From positions 2,026,501 through 2,090,500 of the forward strand of contig NC_092571.1 in the NCBI RefSeq assembly GCF_037975245.1: a stretch of 64,000 nucleotides of DNA. Reading direction: 5' to 3'. The position numbers and the translations under genes are program-made. Numbering within the stretch: position 1 is the stretch's first letter; every line of letters begins with the position of its first letter. Positions 13,301 to 24,043 of the stretch are shown here, piece by piece. Source of the DNA: Apostichopus japonicus (lineage: Eukaryota > Echinodermata > Holothuroidea > Aspidochirotida > Stichopodidae). The notes under the pieces are model-generated. The model saw only the letters and a list, made by a program, of their open reading frames with translations, made no database searches and was not told the origin of the DNA.

Positions 13301-15797
13301 CTGAAATTTATTTTGCAATAATTCTGTTATTGTTTTTTATCTTTTTTCCCCCATCATTTATTCACGTGATTTGCATTTATAGTACAGTACGGTGGCAATG
13401 ACATCATGTCATATCGTAATATAATTATATCGTAATATAATGAAAGCATAACATTGTAAACAATAATCAATTATAATTGATTAATGGTATGACAACATAG
13501 ATTAGGCATACTAGGGATTAATTTAATGACCGAAGCCAACAAAAAGACAGTGTATAATTTTAATTATCAGCCATTGTCATAGAGTATGATAAACGTTATG
13601 AGTTTCCAATATCTTAGTCGTTTATTTCGTGAGCTGTTCCTTTTTGACGCAATGTCATTTTCAACCCTCATAATGAATTACATTCTAACTAAAAAATCGT
13701 TGCAATCGGGGTTGCTATTAGTTAATTTACAGCTGAAAATATCATATTTACAATGAAATAAGAACAAGTTTATTGGATCATAAACATGAGTAATTTTACC
13801 CCAAAAAATAGTTTTGTTTTGTAAAGAGAAATTGTCTACCAAACAGTATCTAACAGGAAACTAGAGATGATATTACAATTACAAAAGAGATGATCAAGCG
13901 TTTCCTCTTCAATGTGACAGAAAGTACAAAGAGATGTTATTGTTTAATCATGTGAATAAGATGTTCTGGTTTGATTGTCATCGTTGTTTATGCTAGATAA
14001 CAGGACTCCTGAAATCAGGTTCAAACCCTGATTCCTGCCTTAAGTCATGTATTTATTTGGTTGTCTGTCTATCTGTCTGTCCGTTTATTTCTTTCTTCGT
14101 ATAACTTTTACAGAAACAATAGAGTAAAAATATGTTGTTGTTGTTGTTGTTGAGGGTTTTTCGTTTGTATTCAGGCTCCTGTAAATTTGTTCGGCTTATT
14201 GACAAGTTCTTAAATCCAATAGGTGCTGTACCCTACGTTGTAGTCCCTGAGCTATGGGCCCAGGGTCCGCGTCCGGCGGGTATGTCCATTGCGATTCAAA
14301 CACTGTGGATTTGCAACTTTATCACTGGGATAACATTTCCATATTTGCAGGTTTGTATATCATTCATGAAAAATGATTCATGTTGAATTCAGTGCATTTC
14401 GAATCGACTGAATCAATTTAAAGTAGCTTTACAGCTTGGTATTTTCAAGTTGAAATGCTTATCTAACATAATAAACTAAAGGTATATTGAAATGTGTATT
14501 TTGCGTAGAAATATAGGCTATTGTATATACTGGAAGGTAGACATTGTACCAATACTTACCTGATATTAAAGAAACAGAAGGAATGATTTTAGACAATGGT
14601 CGTCGGATAATTTCCTATTAAAGTATAACTTTCATGCAGAATTTTAGTCTTGGTATGTCATAGTTCAACAAGAACATCTGAGTGCTGTTAATCAACGTAT
14701 GTTCATTTAGTCTTTCACGATATTACAAACATGCTGGAATACAACTTTAATATACGTATGGAACGCTCCTTTAAAGCTAAATCGAGTTCTAAATAACTCA
14801 AAGATAAGAGTCATTTTTAACGTTCTACAAACAACATAGCACATACAGATGGCATTCAACGCCACTTGCCATTGACGAATCTGTAACTCATTATTAACTT
14901 TCTACTTGAAGCCATTAAAATATTGTGCAGTTCTCTTGCTTAAGATGTGACCTTATGTACTAGACTCAATATCTTAGCAACTTTTCAGCAAGTAACAAGG
15001 CCCCAACTTATCATTAAACGTTTGAATCCCAGGCTGCCAAGTGAATCGTTACTCAGCGGACTTATAGCAGTGGTTTGGTTACGCCTTGCAACGGTCTACA
15101 AAGTTGGAGAAAAGAATCAGTCATTCTTTTAAAGGTTAAAGGCATTGAAGACTCGCCCCTAACCGCGTGCCGCGCTCTGAAAAAGTTAACTTTCCGTTGC
15201 TTGCAAGTGAAGTTTATGCTTGTCGCTACAAAATGCAGACAGTAATGTAACCTGATACCTTGTTATCTTTAGCTGGACCTGAGATGTCCATCGCTGTATC
15301 GTTTGTACACTGTGTTGTGGGTATTGACCGTAGCTGTATGTATTGACTGTACACTAGTGTCTAATTACCGAAGGTATCAAGCTGTGTGTGTATTTTCTGG
15401 GATCGATGGTGGTGTCTAACACTTCTGTTACACCTCATTCGAAACTAGGTCAGATTACCGGCATTAAACGTTTTTTTTTTTTGCGCGAGTCTTTCACACC
15501 CTTTAACGCTTCAGAACGGTTAGCTGCATGTGCTTGGGAAGTTATTTTTAATTTACTTTTTTTTGCCCAAGTTTGCTAGTCAGAGCTTTTCTCTACTTTT
15601 ATTTTTTTCAGGCAACTATAGGTGCCTACACATTCGCCTTCTATGCCGTAGTCTGCTTTGTGAGTGCTATGGTCGTGTACCGCTACGTTCCTGAGACGAA
15701 AGGACGTACCTTTGAAGACATTGTGGCAACGTTTAGTAAGGAACAAGTTGCTAGTGGATCTGCCTTACTGGCGCTGAAGTCTACCAGACACAGTTAA
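1198..15797 (+). CDS. SLC2/GLUT-type facilitative sugar transporter, 5' end outside window
   Basis: Nine exons, joined in phase, give about 399 C-terminal residues of a major facilitator sugar transporter (plasma membrane, uniport of hexoses by family knowledge): 1198-1322, 2388-2503, 7467-7626, 9053-9246, 10558-10668, 11605-11706, 12406-12481, 14223-14350, 15612-15797. Family motifs appear in order: VGRLVIGV, LAEIAP.SLRG with GHQL, PESPRW, a GTDQVEEEMEEI intracellular helix, SGIN in TM7, ERVGRK, IGPG, ELWAQGPRP and PETKGRTF. The first base of 1198 completes a split Arg codon (GR motif), so the exons for TM1 and TM2 lie upstream of base 1; none was found in 1-1197. It differs from typical class I GLUTs: TM7 reads AQFSGIN instead of QQLSGIN, and the Trp after IGPGxxP is Tyr (VPY). 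It is a paralogue of the gene at 36616-49213. The substrate cannot be told; a diverged GLUT is the safest call. Confidence 0.9.
1787..2154. mobile_element. Foldback MITE, copy 1 (long terminal inverted repeats)
   Basis: The ends are mirror images: ATACTCATAG..AGTACAGTAACTACTGTTC on the left and GAACAGTAGTTACTGTA..CTAGCTATGAGTAT on the right. The arms are over 100 bp and include TTCCACAACCG and its complement, with an AT-rich centre at about 1950-2025. No ORF is present. A TA at each border would suit a Tc1/mariner-type target duplication, but this is uncertain. A second copy lies inverted at 8576-8973. Confidence 0.8.
2388..2503 (+). CDS. GLUT gene A exon (TM4-TM5)
   Basis: Acceptor GTGACAG, donor GTAAGA. 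The exon encodes GVSSGVVPLYLAEIAP, then SLRGAIVVGHQL and TVGIFLSQ, the conserved TM4-TM5 stretch of GLUTs. It ends in phase 0, whereas the matching exon of the paralogue (42324-42464) ends 25 nt later in phase 1. Confidence 0.92.
3859..5817 (+). CDS. Uncharacterised CxxC/HxxC protein inside inverted-repeat element
   Basis: Two exons join in frame. The first is about 3859-4015 (5' edge uncertain; in-frame stop TAG at 3856) with donor GTAAGC; the second is 4904-5817 with acceptor GTTACAG. Together they give about 356 residues. The first exon encodes ESCIGYHRDCYNTRDSQ, a His/Cys pair. The second encodes an acidic STDDDND stretch, a basic linker, CIICHTDQW, then GRDLVDSEAKYHPSCF, and a region with LKKRLQGSYSQLHFLRPTR. 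The Cys/His spacing looks like a zinc-binding module. From memory, similar CxxC...YHxxC regions recur in large predicted proteins of marine invertebrates and are often repeat-associated. No catalytic domain is visible before the stop. It sits in intron 2 of the GLUT gene, inside the inverted repeats at 2758-7382. The function is unknown. Confidence 0.55.
4385..4750. repeat. Tandem repeat, unit about 115 bp
   Basis: Three full units and part of a fourth share AAATGAGACGAGGGCCCCAA, ACCCACGCCCAATTTTTCAT, and a TTGATTTTTTTATATGGGTGG block. They lie between the two exons of the ORF above. Confidence 0.85.
5818..7240. other. Non-coding part of the element
   Basis: I see no convincing exon here. 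The stretch is AT-rich with a C tract near 6252 and AATAAA-type motifs near 6600. It could be the 3' untranslated and internal part of the element at 2758-7382. Confidence 0.4.
7467..7626 (+). CDS. GLUT gene A exon (TM6 and start of intracellular helix domain)
   Basis: Acceptor TCTGTCAG, donor GTAAGT. The exon encodes ALGLYAFMYETGWPILLS, LTAVPSVLQFF and PFCPESPRWLF followed by a charged KKNKEGECRQ tail. PESPRW is a GLUT hallmark. Length is 160 nt, ending with one base of a split Ile codon completed at 9053. Confidence 0.92.
7735..8070. repeat. Degenerate tandem repeat, unit about 55 bp
   Basis: Around six diverged units share a core like GTACTCAAATCATGGTGTAA followed by CAAC and an ATGTGAATGTTG-like stretch. 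They lie just after the GLUT gene A exon at 7467-7626, in its intron. Confidence 0.75.
8576..8973. mobile_element. Foldback MITE, copy 2, inverted to copy 1
   Basis: It has the same ends as 1787-2154 (AATACTCATAGCTAGTACAG and its complement at 8953-8973). The asymmetric marker near GTCGGACTCGTGG lies in the right arm here and in the left arm in copy 1, so the two copies are in opposite orientation. The centre is A/T homopolymer-rich. Confidence 0.8.
9053..9246 (+). CDS. GLUT gene A exon (intracellular helices and TM7)
   Basis: Acceptor CTTATAG, donor GTAGGT. The exon encodes LQKLRGTDQVEEEMEEIRRE, then DPNWKRPLFISIYLLFSAQF and SGINS. The paralogue has [12 protein letters not shown] at this place, so Gln-Leu of the QLS motif is changed here. 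Length is 194 nt against 188 in the paralogue. Confidence 0.92.
9540..10140. repeat. Dispersed repeat with TGACCTTTGACC motifs
   Basis: The intronic stretch contains CCTTGACCTTTGACCCTACG and TTTGACCTTTCACCTCC, related in style to the TGACCT-rich arrays at 19550-21640 and 35285-35720. No ORF was found. The limits are approximate. Confidence 0.45.
10558..10668 (+). CDS. GLUT gene A exon (TM7 end and TM8)
   Basis: Acceptor AATAATAG, donor GTATGT. The exon encodes IVFYATEVYRQTGFEEYLVS, then LATVATGFTFVVMTIVT. Its 111 nt in phase 0 equal exon 46190-46300 of the paralogue, but the YYSTSIF of class I GLUTs is replaced by FYATEVY. Confidence 0.92.
11605..11706 (+). CDS. GLUT gene A exon (RVGRK loop and TM9)
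   Basis: The acceptor is TTTCATTTAAG and the donor is GTTCGT, not the usual GTAAGT; the same GTTCGT donor occurs at 41164 in the paralogue. The exon encodes VFVIERVGRKPLLLYPFGVM, then AVSLVVVTVSQSLQ. Length is 102 nt, phase 0, same as 47008-47109. Confidence 0.9.
12406..12481 (+). CDS. GLUT gene A exon (TM10 start)
   Basis: Acceptor TTGTTCTCAG, donor GTAAGG. The exon encodes PAADGFKWVALLAIFTFLIA, then FAIGP with the next Gly codon split. The IGPG motif marks TM10. It is 76 nt, two codons longer than in the paralogue. Confidence 0.9.
12505..12747 (-). mobile_element. SINE family A, near full-length copy
   Basis: This is a tRNA-derived SINE on the minus strand. Read 5' to 3', it has the A box TAGCTCAGTGG (about 12733-12743), the B box GTTCGAGC (about 12690), the shared body, and an ATAC-rich tail at 12505-12528. 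It lies directly after the exon ending at 12481. The A box fits the pol III consensus TRGYNNANNGG. Confidence 0.8.
14223..14350 (+). CDS. GLUT gene A exon (TM10-TM11)
   Basis: The acceptor is TCCAATAG and the donor is GTTTGT. The exon encodes AVPYVVVPELWAQGPRPAG, then MSIAIQTLWICNFITGITF. It is 128 nt, the same as 47837-47964. The GPGxIPW motif has Tyr in place of Trp, while the later Trp (QTLW) is kept. Confidence 0.93.
15140..15502. mobile_element. MITE with TTAA borders, copy 1
   Basis: TTAA flanks both sides (15136-15139 and 15503-15506). The ends are inverted: AGGCATTGAAGACTCGC on the left, and AGGGTGTGAAAGACTCGCGC when the right end is read on the minus strand. TTAA target duplication is typical of piggyBac and Kolobok type elements. 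No ORF is present. A diverged copy lies in opposite orientation at 30163-30520. Confidence 0.7.
15612..15797 (+). CDS. GLUT gene A terminal exon (TM12 and C-tail)
   Basis: The acceptor is a T-rich tract ending TTTCAG. The exon encodes ATIGAYTFAFYAVVCFVSAM, then VVYRYVPETKGRTFEDIVAT and a short tail ending STRHS before TAA (15795-15797). PETKGRTF is the conserved GLUT motif after TM12. Confidence 0.94.
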   Translation, partial: ATIGAYTFAFYAVVCFVSAMVVYRYVPETKGRTFEDIVATFSKEQVASGSALLALKSTRHS

Positions 15798-15900
15798 AGT
15801 GGCTGGGCAACTTAGTCTAACACATGTATACAATGTGTAAAGATGTGTCAAAGACAAATATATAGTGTTGAATTTCACCCGACGGTTCTCTGTAATTTCA

Positions 15901-15906
15901 AATAAA
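15901..15906 (+). terminator. Poly(A) signal AATAAA of GLUT gene A
   Basis: AATAAA lies 104 nt after the stop codon, with a second AATAAA at 15911-15916. Either could direct 3' end formation. Confidence 0.6.
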
Positions 15907-15959
15907 GTGAAATAAACCTGCTTAAATAAAAACACAAATCACTGGATTATCATTACTAT

Positions 15960-18240
15960 TTCGGCCTGAACTGAGCCTACCGCAAGGCATCGTCAATTTA
16001 GCCTTAAAGGAACTTTCCAAAGGTTCAGTATATTCTGATCATCTTGAAACCGAGAATATCTATATAGAAGTTATACTAGCACTACTAAGCATTCGTGTTT
16101 CTTTGACTATATATGGTATATCACACGTAAAATTCTGCTTGAAGTGATCTTTTAATTGCCATGACTGTCATACACTGGTTAATCGATAAACCATTTTATA
16201 TCTACCTCCCCCCCCCCCCCCTCTGTCAGCCCTCTTCTCGTAACTCTGTTCCACCTTTTTCTCCCCACTTTTCTGTCTTTGTCCTTCTCCAGTTCACTCC
16301 CTACCCCCTTCCCTTAATCCTCTCTTTGTCCCTCTACAGTTTATCTCCCACCTCTCCTCTTCCCCTCTGTTGGTTTCTTTCTTCTCTCCATCCCTTGTCC
16401 CCTAATCCTCTTACATCCTTCTCTTTTGTGTTCACCATGCTCATTAACCATGTCTCTGTATATATTTGTCCCGTCTGTTACTGTAACTTGTCATTCAGCC
16501 TCCGAAGAAGATCCTGCTAGGATCGAAACGTCAGGCCAACTTCCTTTTACACATTCTCTTACACAGGCTCTTTAGTGGATAAGCAGTTTGCTAACAGTTT
16601 TTTTTTACTTAGATTTTTGTTATTTTTTTTTATAGGCCTATCTACACAGAGAGACGCAAAATTAGGCTTTTCAGAGATGTCTAAAGCCTATAAGTTTGCA
16701 GTTACATATGTTCTTAGCTATGCCAATATTAAGTACAGAAATGTAATTGATGTTTTAAACACCACTGTTTCCGGAATTACATTTGACTTTTGGTCATTTA
16801 TTTTCGGTTATTTTATGATAAAAAAAAATAAGCTACGGACTTGAATATTGTGAAATGTAAAGATAATACAATTGATCAAAGTAAGACACTCTTATATTAA
16901 CTTTATATCACATAAAATATGTAATTCAGTCATGAATGAACCTGGTAGATCAGATCAATCAAGTTTGTAGTTTCATCCACTTCTGCGTATTTTAACCTCA
17001 TCAGGTTCCGTTCTTTTTCTTCATATATGTCTCGCAAAATTGAACTATTATAGAGTCAATCGATTGTTGCATGGTTTTATGAACTATTTTATCCATTTTG
17101 TATTTTTGTATTCGAGATTTACCAAAAACCACTCAAAATGGCCTACCTCGGTTACCATGCTGGTTATTTCAAAGACAAGTAGCCTTCGTTGAAGCTTTAA
17201 CGGCAGGGGCGACACTATGGACAAGCGTGACGAGAGGGGTAGAGGTGGGGTACAGCCCAGGGTTCTGTGGTCAATAATTGGGCTCTGAGAAATATGGGAT
17301 AACATACGTATATTCACATTTTCATAATACACATAAGGTAAGAAATGACGTTAGTGTCCCCTGGACCCAGTCTGGTTCTCGACACCGCTGAGCACGGGGA
17401 GCAGGAAGAGCATTTATATCCCCAGAAATTACTTTCCGTCGTATTGGAGCGACGGTTCTTGGGTTATTGTTCATGTTGAGTAAGAGCATGACAGTCGGGT
17501 AAGGAAAGTTGGGTTTAGAGACTTTCGAATTTTTGGGTACTACACTGGTTCGGTACGGACATTGGCAAAAACTATGTTCTATCCCAAACTTTGGTGACGT
17601 TTCAAAAATCTTAAAATCTACACACGATTTCGTGACGTTTTAGGAGTGTGCAACATTTCCACATTTTATCTCAAAAGTTATTCTTCTAACTGATATATTT
17701 GGATATTATTTTTCCTGTTGCACTTTTGACGGATTATGACGTCATCGACATTTGGAGATTGTAGTTCCAGAAGTTATGGCGTTGGAGGAAAATTTGAGCC
17801 TTTCTCACGACAATGCAAAATTTCGATAAAAACAGACATTTCTATATAAAAGGGTCGAAATGTACAAATAAAAAGGTAAATATTTAAGGAATCGATATAG
17901 TGAAGTTTGCTGTCGTCATTAATTTGAACTTATGTCTCAAGTTTTACCTTTGATCTCGTTATTTTATTCTCTTGGTCGATTAACGACTTTTTGGCGAAAT
18001 ATCGAAGTAAAAACCCAAAATTCCAACGGGTTATGAGATATAAAAGTGATACCATTATATGATGATTACATTTTTCATATCGTGCATAAAATATTATTAT
18101 TTTTTTCAATTTGATACGTTTCAATGAAAATAATGATATGAAAGAAGGGAGGCTTATGTGTAAGTAAACACGTGGAATAATAAAGGAGCAGTTAGTGCGC
18201 AGCGTGAATGCTAAGTTTTCTATAGAATTCGTCATAAAAT
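15960..18240. other. Intergenic, no gene seen
   Basis: The stretch holds a C-tract and CT-rich block (about 16208-16400). Near 16500 is a short motif (GAAGAAGATCCTGCTAGGAT, then CGAAACGTC) resembling one at about 13160-13200, probably a dispersed repeat fragment. No ORF here looks like protein coding. Confidence 0.5.
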
Positions 18241-18244
18241 ATAT

Positions 18245-18325
18245 ATCAATACCCATCAATACATATCAATGCATATCAATACATAGCAATACATATCAAT
18301 AAATATCAATACATATCAATATGCA
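18245..18325. repeat. Tandem decamer repeat (ACATATCAAT)
   Basis: About eight near-identical 10 bp units, with variants CCCATCAAT and ATAGCAAT. Confidence 0.85.
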
Positions 18326-18329
18326 AGGG

Positions 18330-19540
18330 CGGTTCATTGAACCACATCCCCGCAATGTCCAGGTGTCCAAAGGGTTGGCACCGAAAATTTGAGACAACGG
18401 CGAAAAAAATACTACCACTGTACCAGACATGGTTTTGCATGAATAATTTCACGAGTAAAAACATTGCTATTCATTGCCAGTTAAATAACACATTACCATA
18501 GGTTTTCCTTGTTTATTAATTAACTCGGCCCTATTCAAAACCAGGTCAACCAAGGAGTCTTTTCTTTCGTGACACATATTTGGCTTTGCGCCGAGTGCAG
18601 TTTAGATAAATTAAGTGTGAAGGGGTCAAGCTCTCACTCTTGAGAAAGGACCCCCGAAACCAAAGGTAGGCCACTGTCATAAACTCAAACACTGATAAGC
18701 GTTTTGCTTCGAATCTGCTACAATATGGTGGTACAATACTAGAAACTTATAGGTGCATGGAAACGAAGCGCTTATAATATTTGTCTACCGACGCTACACA
18801 AGTTGTGCCCTTCAAGTTGGGCAGAAATGAGAACAACAACCAATTATGCTTACTTAATAAACTGGTTTTTGCGTATTATATTACTTGCTTACAGTATATA
18901 TATATTGATATCAAATAAATATTCAGAATTATTTAAACTATAACGTTGTTCTCATTTTTGTCTCTAACCCGAAAGGAGTTCTTTCATCCTCAGATCGAAA
19001 TTAAATCATTCCCTGTTCGTTTCCCTGACTCGCCTCGAACTAAGTCAATGTCTCGAGTCACTTTACTCTCTGATCTCGGCCAAAGGGGAACATTTGTCTT
19101 TGGAAAAGTTATATACTAACGTTGTTCCAGTGACATAGCGTTAATAACATTTATTTATTTAAAAACAAAATGTTTAAGACAACCATTTAAAGGAATTGCA
19201 CTTCTTCCAAATACACTTTGAGTTGTGTTGTAACTTTGCAACACATCATATGAAAAAACCAGAATGCAAAATGCATTGAGGTTTCGATGACTTTAATGCA
19301 CTAGACTTCTGCTTGTTAGTATAACCAGAACTAGCTGTTACAATAACACTATGACATGCTAACACAGGTCAGTCTACTGTACGTGGTTATACACACCTCC
19401 ATCAAAAGCAATAGGGTTCTTGTATGAATGTTATGAATCCACACACCAAGTATTACAAAGCCAAACCAAATCTCTAATAACTTCGCACATTAGGGTTGCA
19501 GAGGAGTCCACTTATGGACAAGTTAGATTGGAATATGCCC
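18330..19540. other. Intergenic, no gene seen
   Basis: AT-rich sequence without convincing exons, RNA genes or clear repeats. Confidence 0.5.
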
Positions 19541-19549
19541 ACGAAACTT

Positions 19550-21640
19550 CAAAGAATCAACTTGAAAGAAGCTAATACAGGTCACTTGAGGTCAACCTGA
19601 GGTCAAAGGTCACCCAAATGCAGTTCGACCATTGTATTACAATAGCGTAACTCTCAACCCTGTCAGTGGTAGTTTCACAAGTTATCGGGAAAAAACACAT
19701 TTTGACCCATAAATGACCTTTGGTGACCTTGGATCACATCACGGTTATTTTGGAAAATGTGTCCCTACTTCATTCACAACTTGTCCTAATATACCAGCCA
19801 TGTCAGACTTCGTGACTAGAAGTTGTTGCAAAAATTAGCATAAGTTGGGAGTTTTTGGCACATAATCAACCTTGAATGACCTAATGGTTTTTATCAAAAA
19901 TGTTCCTCTTGATGATGTGCACTCTGTCCTAAAATCCCAACCTTGATGGACATTTGGTTCTCACGTTATTGCAAAAATACTAGTTTTTGACCCCTAATTG
20001 ACCTTTGTTGACCTTGGACCATATTACCGTTATGTTTTGAAATGATCCCTTACCCCATTCACAACTAGTCCCAAAATATCAACCATGTCGGACCCGTCAA
20101 TGGTAGTTTCACAAGTTATTGAGAAAAAACACACATTTTGACCCATAAATAACCTTTGGTGACCTTGGATCACATCACGGTTATCTTTGAAAATGTGTCC
20201 CTACTCCATTCACAACTTGTCCTAATATACCAGCCATGTCAGACTACGTGACTAGAAGTTGTTGCAAAAATTAGCATAAATTGGGAGTTTTTTGCACATA
20301 CTCAACCTTGAATGACCTTGAATGACCTAATGGTTTTTATCAAAAATGTTCCCCTTGATGATGTGCACTCTGTCCTAAAATCCCAATCTTGAGGGACATT
20401 TGGTTCTCACGTTATTGCAAAAATACTAGTTTTTGACCCCTAATTGACCTTTGTTGACCTTGGATCATATTACTGTTATGTTTTGAAATGATCCCTTACC
20501 CCATTCACAGCTAGTCCCAAAATATCAACCATGTCGGACCCTGTCAGTGGTAGTTTCACAAGTTATTGAGAAAAAAAAACACATTTTGACCCTTAAATGA
20601 CCTTTGGTGACCTTGGATCACATCACGGTTATCTTTGAAAATGTGTCCCTACTCCATTCACAACTTGTCCTAATTTACCAGCCATGTCAGACTTCGTGAC
20701 TAGAAGTTGTTGCAAAAATTAGCATAAGTTGGGAGTTTTTGGCACATAATCAACCTTGAATGACCTTGGATGACCTGATGGTTTTTATCAAAAATGTTCC
20801 TCTCGATGAGGTGCACTCTGTCCTAAAATTTGTTTGGCCTACAATGTACACACATAATGTTATTGCTAGAAATGTATCAAAACCAACCTTTGGCCCCTCA
20901 TAACTTAAGAACTGGGTGTCCGATTGAAGCGGGAGTTGGTTTCCTATATTCAGCACAAAAAGCTCTATCATATGTCAACAATTTTTTAAACTTATCTTTG
21001 TTCTGTTTTGTTTTGCCCCGTATCTCCTAAAATGAGCATATTTTTTAAGATTTGACCTTTGACCTTTTGACCTCGCAGTCAGATGTAGTTTGACACGCTG
21101 ATTCCAAAAAGAAACATGACAAATCTGTGCGACCATCCTAACTGTACTTATTAAAAAACAAAAACATTGACCTCTGATAACTTCGCACACGAAGGTCGCA
21201 CAGGGGTCAACTATGGACCATTTTGATCGGAAGGTACCTTTGAGATCCGATTATGGCCACGAAAATTCAAATAACCCAAAAAAGTGATAAAGGTCACCGG
21301 AGGTCAACCTGAGGTCAAAGGTCACCTAGATGCGGGTCGACTCCCTGATTACAATAGCGTAACTCCCAACCTTCACGGACATTTGGTTCTCAAGTTATTG
21401 CAAAAAATACTAGTTTTTGACCCCTGATTGACCTTTGTTGACCTTGGATCACATGACCGTTATGTTTTGAAATGATCCCTTACCCCATTCACAACTGGTC
21501 CCAAAATATCAACCATGTCGGATCCTGTCAATGGGAGTTATTGCTTGTTTTAATATTTTGGTTTTTGGCCTCTAACTGACCTTTGGTGACCTTCACAGGC
21601 AACACAAAAAATAGGGCACATCTACTCAATGTGGTACTCA
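19550..21640. repeat. TGACCT-rich tandem repeat block, unit about 435-450 bp
   Basis: The marker CCATGTCAGACT recurs near 19800, 20236 and 20685, giving periods of about 435 and 449 bp; further diverged parts run to about 21640. Every unit has several TGACCTTTGGTGACCTTGGA-like stretches. Two perfect AGGTCAAAGGTCA motifs lie at the edges (19600-19612 and 21312-21324). No ORF is conserved through the units. Confidence 0.85.
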
Positions 21641-21705
21641 TATACACCAAATATTAGATTGGTCCAAGCTTCCCTACTTGAGATACCGTGTTTAAAAGCC
21701 AGGCG

Positions 21706-21740
21706 TCACACACACACACATACACACACACACACACACT
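21706..21740. repeat. (CA)n microsatellite
   Basis: A CACACA run interrupted by a single TA, next to the end of the TGACCT block. Confidence 0.8.
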
Positions 21741-21873
21741 CTCCGCCTGCATGAATGCATAGGTTACGATTTCATCGAAACCAAAAATAGAATCTCCTTC
21801 AAGTAACTAACGTATCTATGCGTGTAGTTACAATCGCTTGAATGATGATGTATTAGACAGTATTAGGCTAATT

Positions 21874-22298
21874 CAGTGGCGGAGCTAGGGGTATTAGTCA
21901 GGGGGGGGGGGGGCGAGAATTGTCTGAGGGGCGCTTTCGACACTATCTAAGCGGAGCGCCACCACAGGTTGGCGCGGAGCGTCCAGAAACTTTATGACTA
22001 AGGATACTCCCTAGATCGCCGGAAATTACCCTTTCCGGGCCTTGCTAATTTGGAAATAGTTTCTTACAACGGAAGTGCCGATAATTTAAAGACGGCCGTT
22101 AGAGCATTTTGTCAGAAAATTACACCAACGAAATGTGACAAATGTCAATAGGTAGATGAGAGCGCAATAAAAATTCAATAGTCGCGAATAGGTAAAAAAT
22201 CATAAAAAGCTGAAAAGGGCGCCAGCAGTCCATTTGAGTCCGTCAGGGGGAGGGGGAGGGCATCCGTCACCCCTGACTGTATTGACGCTCCGCCACTG
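21874..22298. mobile_element. hAT-like non-autonomous element
   Basis: The ends are inverted repeats: CAGTGGCGGAGCTAGGGG at left and GACGCTCCGCCACTG at right, i.e. CAGTGGCGGAGC in both directions. The CAGTGGCG start is typical of hAT elements. The flanking 8-mers (GGCTAATT left, GCTATATT right) are similar but not identical, so the target duplication is only suggestive. No transposase ORF. Confidence 0.65.
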
Positions 22299-22299
22299 G

Positions 22300-23740
22300 C
22301 TATATTGAACCAAATTAAATTAAGATATATCTGATTGTAAACATAGATCGTTTTCTTACCGTAAAATATACTTCTTATCTTCTTTACATGGATACGTGGT
22401 GACCAAGTATAAGCCATCTTCTTCTTTCCTCAAGAAAAGCGTTGCACCTCCTTGAGTTCAAGAATAATGAATTTGTAACTATTTATTTATTAAGTCGCGG
22501 TAGGCTTAGCCAATATTTGCTCGCGGGTATAAGCAACAGTGTAGAAAAGGTCCGGGCGTATTTAATAAGAAATACTTCACGCCATTTGACTGACCAGTTC
22601 AGTTTTGATTCCTTTGCCATTTGGAAGACTTTTTCAGATGACAAAATTGTGGATATCGCCTAGTTGAAAACTCCACGTTATCAGTTAGTTAGGCCACAGG
22701 GGCTCGAACCCACGACCTCCAATTATGTTCGGTTTCAAACTTTCATCTCGCTTTCATTGTTTTTATCAGCTCCATATCATAACTGCTGATTTGCTACGAT
22801 GCATCATCCATTGCATGTAAGAAGGAAGTTATTGGCTGTCGAAGTCAAGAAGTAGGCTCCATACCCGAAATTTATACATCTTAAATAATAAATGTCCATG
22901 GTATGTATACAACAGTATGTCAACTGTACCGGTATGTGCTACATGAAACTCGTCTTGAGGTCGCGTCTGCTATAGTGATCCATATAATCCAACAGAAACA
23001 AACAAAATGGAACTGAAAACACACACACATACATGATGAGGAAACTTAATTGTCAGGAACAGACACCAATTGAATACTAAGTACCGAGTTACATTGTATT
23101 ACCGTCTCTTGCAACTCTCTGAATTCGGAAGTATTGAATGAATTTCCACCCCACATATACCTTAAGTTCTCATTGTTTGTTTACGAAATCACCTGGTCAG
23201 AGAGGAATCTTGATGCGCACTCGATGTAATTATATCAGCTGTAAAGTTTAAACCCCAATCTACATGTTTTGACTACCAGTTCGACTGCTCAAGTTAGGTA
23301 CTATTAGTAAACAAAGAATTTAAAGTGACGCTTTGGAGGCAGACAAATGCAAAACGTATTATTTGAAGAGGGAAAAAAAATCGACAATGTTTGTTAGAAA
23401 AGCCCGTCTACACATATTGTCCTTTTCTAGAGTTATGGTAGTTTGAATTTAATCTTTTATGATTGTCTAAACTTTCACCTCCCCTTCCCCTCCAGCTTCC
23501 CCTTTCCCAACCCAAATGCGACATTTTCCTGGCAGAGATAATAAATTTGTCGAAACTTTGACTTAACCGCGTATGGGTGGCTATCGCCGCAGAAAAGGCA
23601 ATAGCCAAAAATAAAACCAAAGGTCAAAGACAACAACAATAGAAGTTCAAGACAAAAACATATAAAAACAGGTAGAAAACAAAGTTTAATACGGAAAAAA
23701 AATGTTAACACTAACAAAAGCAAAACATTATATAAACATT
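22300..23740. other. Intergenic, no gene seen
   Basis: No supported gene. Short open frames exist, but without splice context or recognisable domains. Confidence 0.5.
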
Positions 23741-23743
23741 TAA

Positions 23744-23745
<2 letters not shown>

Positions 23746-23818
<73 letters not shown>
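23746..23818. repeat. (TA)n microsatellite
   Basis: An uninterrupted TA run of about 70 bp. Confidence 0.95.
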
Positions 23819-23821
<3 letters not shown>

Positions 23822-23935
23822 ATATAATCTAATTCCATCAATGCAGCTTACACTTATCTAGCGTCACACTTTCATTGTGTTACATTTTGTACTCTTCATT
23901 CGACTGCCAAGTATTACTGACCAAGGTCCCAGGGG

Positions 23936-23991
23936 GACCGAAAATTCCAATATTTTCTAAAACTTTACTCCTTATTTTTCAATTATGTATA

Positions 23992-24043
<52 letters not shown>

